Program-made: the position numbers and the translations under genes | Source: Halorubrum coriense DSM 10284 | Lineage (GTDB): Archaea; Halobacteriota; Halobacteria; Halobacteriales; Haloferacaceae | NCBI RefSeq assembly: GCF_000337035.1 | Contig: NZ_AOJL01000060.1 | Span: forward strand, 90,458-154,457 | Direction of reading: 5' to 3' | DNA length: 64,000 bases | Notes under the pieces: generated by a model | What the model saw: only the letters and a program-made list of their open reading frames with translations | Databases searched by the model: none | Told to the model about the DNA's origin: nothing | In this document: positions 62,603 through 64,000 of the stretch, in pieces | How the letters are laid out: each line of letters begins with the position of its first letter | Position numbering within the stretch: position 1 is the first letter of the stretch

Positions 62603-64000
62603 CATCGGATGCATCTCCATCAGCTGCTCTTCGGCGATCTCCTCGTACAGCTTGTACGTGATAGAAACCGCGAGCAGCAGGCCGGTTCCGGAGACCTGCC
62701 CGATGGTGCCGAGCAGGTTAGCCATCACAGCGAGCAGCCCGACGAGGGCCCCGCCGATGACGGTCACCTGCGGAATGTACCGCTCCATGACCTTCTCGAC
62801 GACCTGCGGGTTCCGGCGGAACCCGGGGATCTGCATCCCGGAGTTCTGGATCTGTTTCGCGGTCGCCTCCGGCCCCATGCCGGTGGTCTCGACCCAGAAG
62901 ATCGCGAAGATGGCACCGCCGACGATCATGAACGTGAGGTCGATGGCGAGCCGGATCGCGATCATCCACGGCTCGACGGACGCCGGGATCTCACCGAGGA
63001 ACCACATCCACTGCCCGCGGCTCTGGATCGGGTTCAGATAGTAGAACAGCCCGGAGATGGGCTGTCCGGCGTCGCTGTACTGGCCGAGGAACGCCGGCAT
63101 CCCCGCCCACTGCGAGGAGAGGATCTGGCCGAGGAACTGGATGTTCGCCTGCAGCGCGCGGACGAGGATCATCGGCAGGACGGACGCGTAGATGAGCTTC
63201 ACCGGGAAGCGTCCGCGAGCGCCCTTCACGCGGGCGTGCGACAGCGGGATCTCGACGCGGACCGATTCCGCGTACACGACGATCCCGAAGATGAACACCG
63301 TGGTGAAAAGCGCCAGAATGTTCCCCGGGTCGAACAGCAGGTTCTGGAGACCCTCCGCCGTGAACGGCGACAGCGAGGCCGGCACGTCGCCGACGATGAC
63401 GCCGTACCAGCTGGCGAAGAAGCCGGTCGCACCGAGCGCAGAGAAGCTGAAGAAGCCGCCGACGATCTGCTGGCTCACCGACGCGATGATGAACAGCCCG
63501 ACGCCGGATCCGACCCCCCACTTGCTCACGATCTCGTCCATGAACAGGATGAGGATGCCGCCGACGAAGATCTGTGCGAAGATCAGCAGCTGAACGCCGA
63601 ACGTGCCGATCCCGAGCGCGCTCCCGACCGCCTCGTCGGCCGGCAGGAAGCTCCCGGTGAACACCATCGGGGCCGCCGTCAGCGCCGAGATGATGATCAC
63701 CAGCAGCTTCTGGAGGCCCTGATAGAGGACCTGGTCACGCGGGTCGTTCTCCGTGTCGAGCCCGAGGAGGTTCGCACCGCCCAACAGCTGAAGGACGATG
63801 GACGCCGTGACGATCGGTCCGATACCGACCTGTAGCAGCGACCCGGACGAGCCGGCGAGCACGGACCGGAACTGCCCGAAGAAGTCTGACCCTTGACCGA
63901 CGGCCAACCCGAAGGGGTTGATGTTGGTCAGGAAGAAGTAGACGATCAAGATTCCGGCCGTCCACGTGAGCTTCCGTCTGAACGGGACGTGCCCCGCGGG
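62576..64000 (-). CDS. secY: Protein translocase subunit SecY (N-terminal part outside window)
   Basis: 475 codons including the stop, the start lying beyond base 64000. The visible N-terminal end reads PAGHVPFRRKLTWTAGILIV, then many membrane helices, the plug and lateral-gate regions (NINPFGLAVGQGSDFFGQ, VGQVSGTGLLLAVS near the end) and the cytosolic end MHPMMRQMFGNE. SecY is the protein-conducting channel. Its stop lies in the inner 29-bp repeat; the terminator that follows it is displaced by the toxin-antitoxin island. Confidence 0.95.
   Translation of the reverse strand, partial: PAGHVPFRRKLTWTAGILIVYFFLTNINPFGLAVGQGSDFFGQFRSVLAGSSGSLLQVGIGPIVTASIVLQLLGGANLLGLDTENDPRDQVLYQGLQKLLVIIISALTAAPMVFTGSFLPADEAVGSALGIGTFGVQLLIFAQIFVGGILILFMDEIVSKWGVGSGVGLFIIASVSQQIVGGFFSFSALGATGFFASWYGVIVGDVPASLSPFTAEGLQNLLFDPGNILALFTTVFIFGIVVYAESVRVEIPLSHARVKGARGRFPVKLIYASVLPMILVRALQANIQFLGQILSSQWAGMPAFLGQYSDAGQPISGLFYYLNPIQSRGQWMWFLGEIPASVEPWMIAIRLAIDLTFMIVGGAIFAIFWVETTGMGPEATAKQIQNSGMQIPGFRRNPQVVEKVMERYIPQVTVIGGALVGLLAVMANLLGTIGQVSGTGLLLAVSITYKLYEEIAEEQLMEMHPMMRQMFGNE

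Overview
The window is a GC-rich stretch of a haloarchaeal (class Halobacteria) chromosome. The evidence is archaeal information-processing genes (aIF2-gamma, aIF1A, aEF1B, Rpo7, Spt4, S17e, S24e, fused Kae1-Bud32, class I LysS, Trm1, Cdc48), strongly acidic proteins, TATA-like boxes about 26-32 nt before start codons (leaderless mRNAs), many GTG starts, and several small zinc-finger genes. The gene content looks Halorubrum-like, but the genus is an inference. No rRNA, tRNA, CRISPR array or transposase was seen.

Layout. 1-5.2 kb: end of carA, a divergent Lrp-type regulator, an isoaspartyl peptidase, an HTTM membrane protein, a glycosyltransferase. 5.2-12.5 kb: isocitrate dehydrogenase, then a tightly coupled four-gene operon (CofD, DUS-like TIM barrel, CitG-like, DUF447), S17e, a TctA-like membrane protein, a zinc-finger micro-protein and aEF1B. 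12.6-20.4 kb: two haloarchaeal hypothetical genes and the conserved cluster aIF2-gamma / PIN / Rpo7 / Spt4 / dephospho-CoA kinase / S24e / Kae1-Bud32. 20.4-31.6 kb: histidine kinase, a pyrH-lysS-zinc-finger operon, MoaE, a DUF7123-like gene behind a dyad-rich gap, a site-2 protease with FkbM methyltransferase, UbiB-family kinase with Hsp20, and an alpha/beta hydrolase. 31.8-41.4 kb: Hsp20-like protein coupled to Cdc48, B12-dependent ribonucleotide reductase, a Gly/Met-rich protein, a zinc finger, an aldo/keto reductase and an HTH regulator. 42-46.7 kb: a secreted beta-helix protein followed by a PGF-CTERM anchored protein. 46.7-60.6 kb: Fe-S photolyase, aIF1A, ATP-grasp ligase, Hsp20, gap-pgk, lrp/glnA, PAP2 phosphatase, YihY-family protein, trm1, and a membrane protein with a Val-every-four repeat. 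60.6-64 kb: universal stress protein, a small toxin-antitoxin island, and secY (running off the window).

Most interesting points. (1) The 3' end of secY is duplicated as a 29-bp direct repeat (61535-61563 and 62574-62602). The repeats bracket a 1,039-bp repeat-to-repeat segment holding a VapC-type PIN toxin with a 50-codon antitoxin-like partner, and secY's likely terminator lies beyond the far repeat. This looks like a minimal site-specific island without a recombinase. (2) The cofD-DUS-citG-DUF447 operon is fully overlapping and has no assigned pathway for three of its four members. (3) Several promoters (DUF7123-like, DUF7127-like/cdc48, 51-aa zinc finger) have perfect inverted repeats exactly flanking the TATA box. 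(4) The membrane protein at 59732 carries about 200 residues of V-x-x-x repeats and is preceded by a short overlapping ORF.
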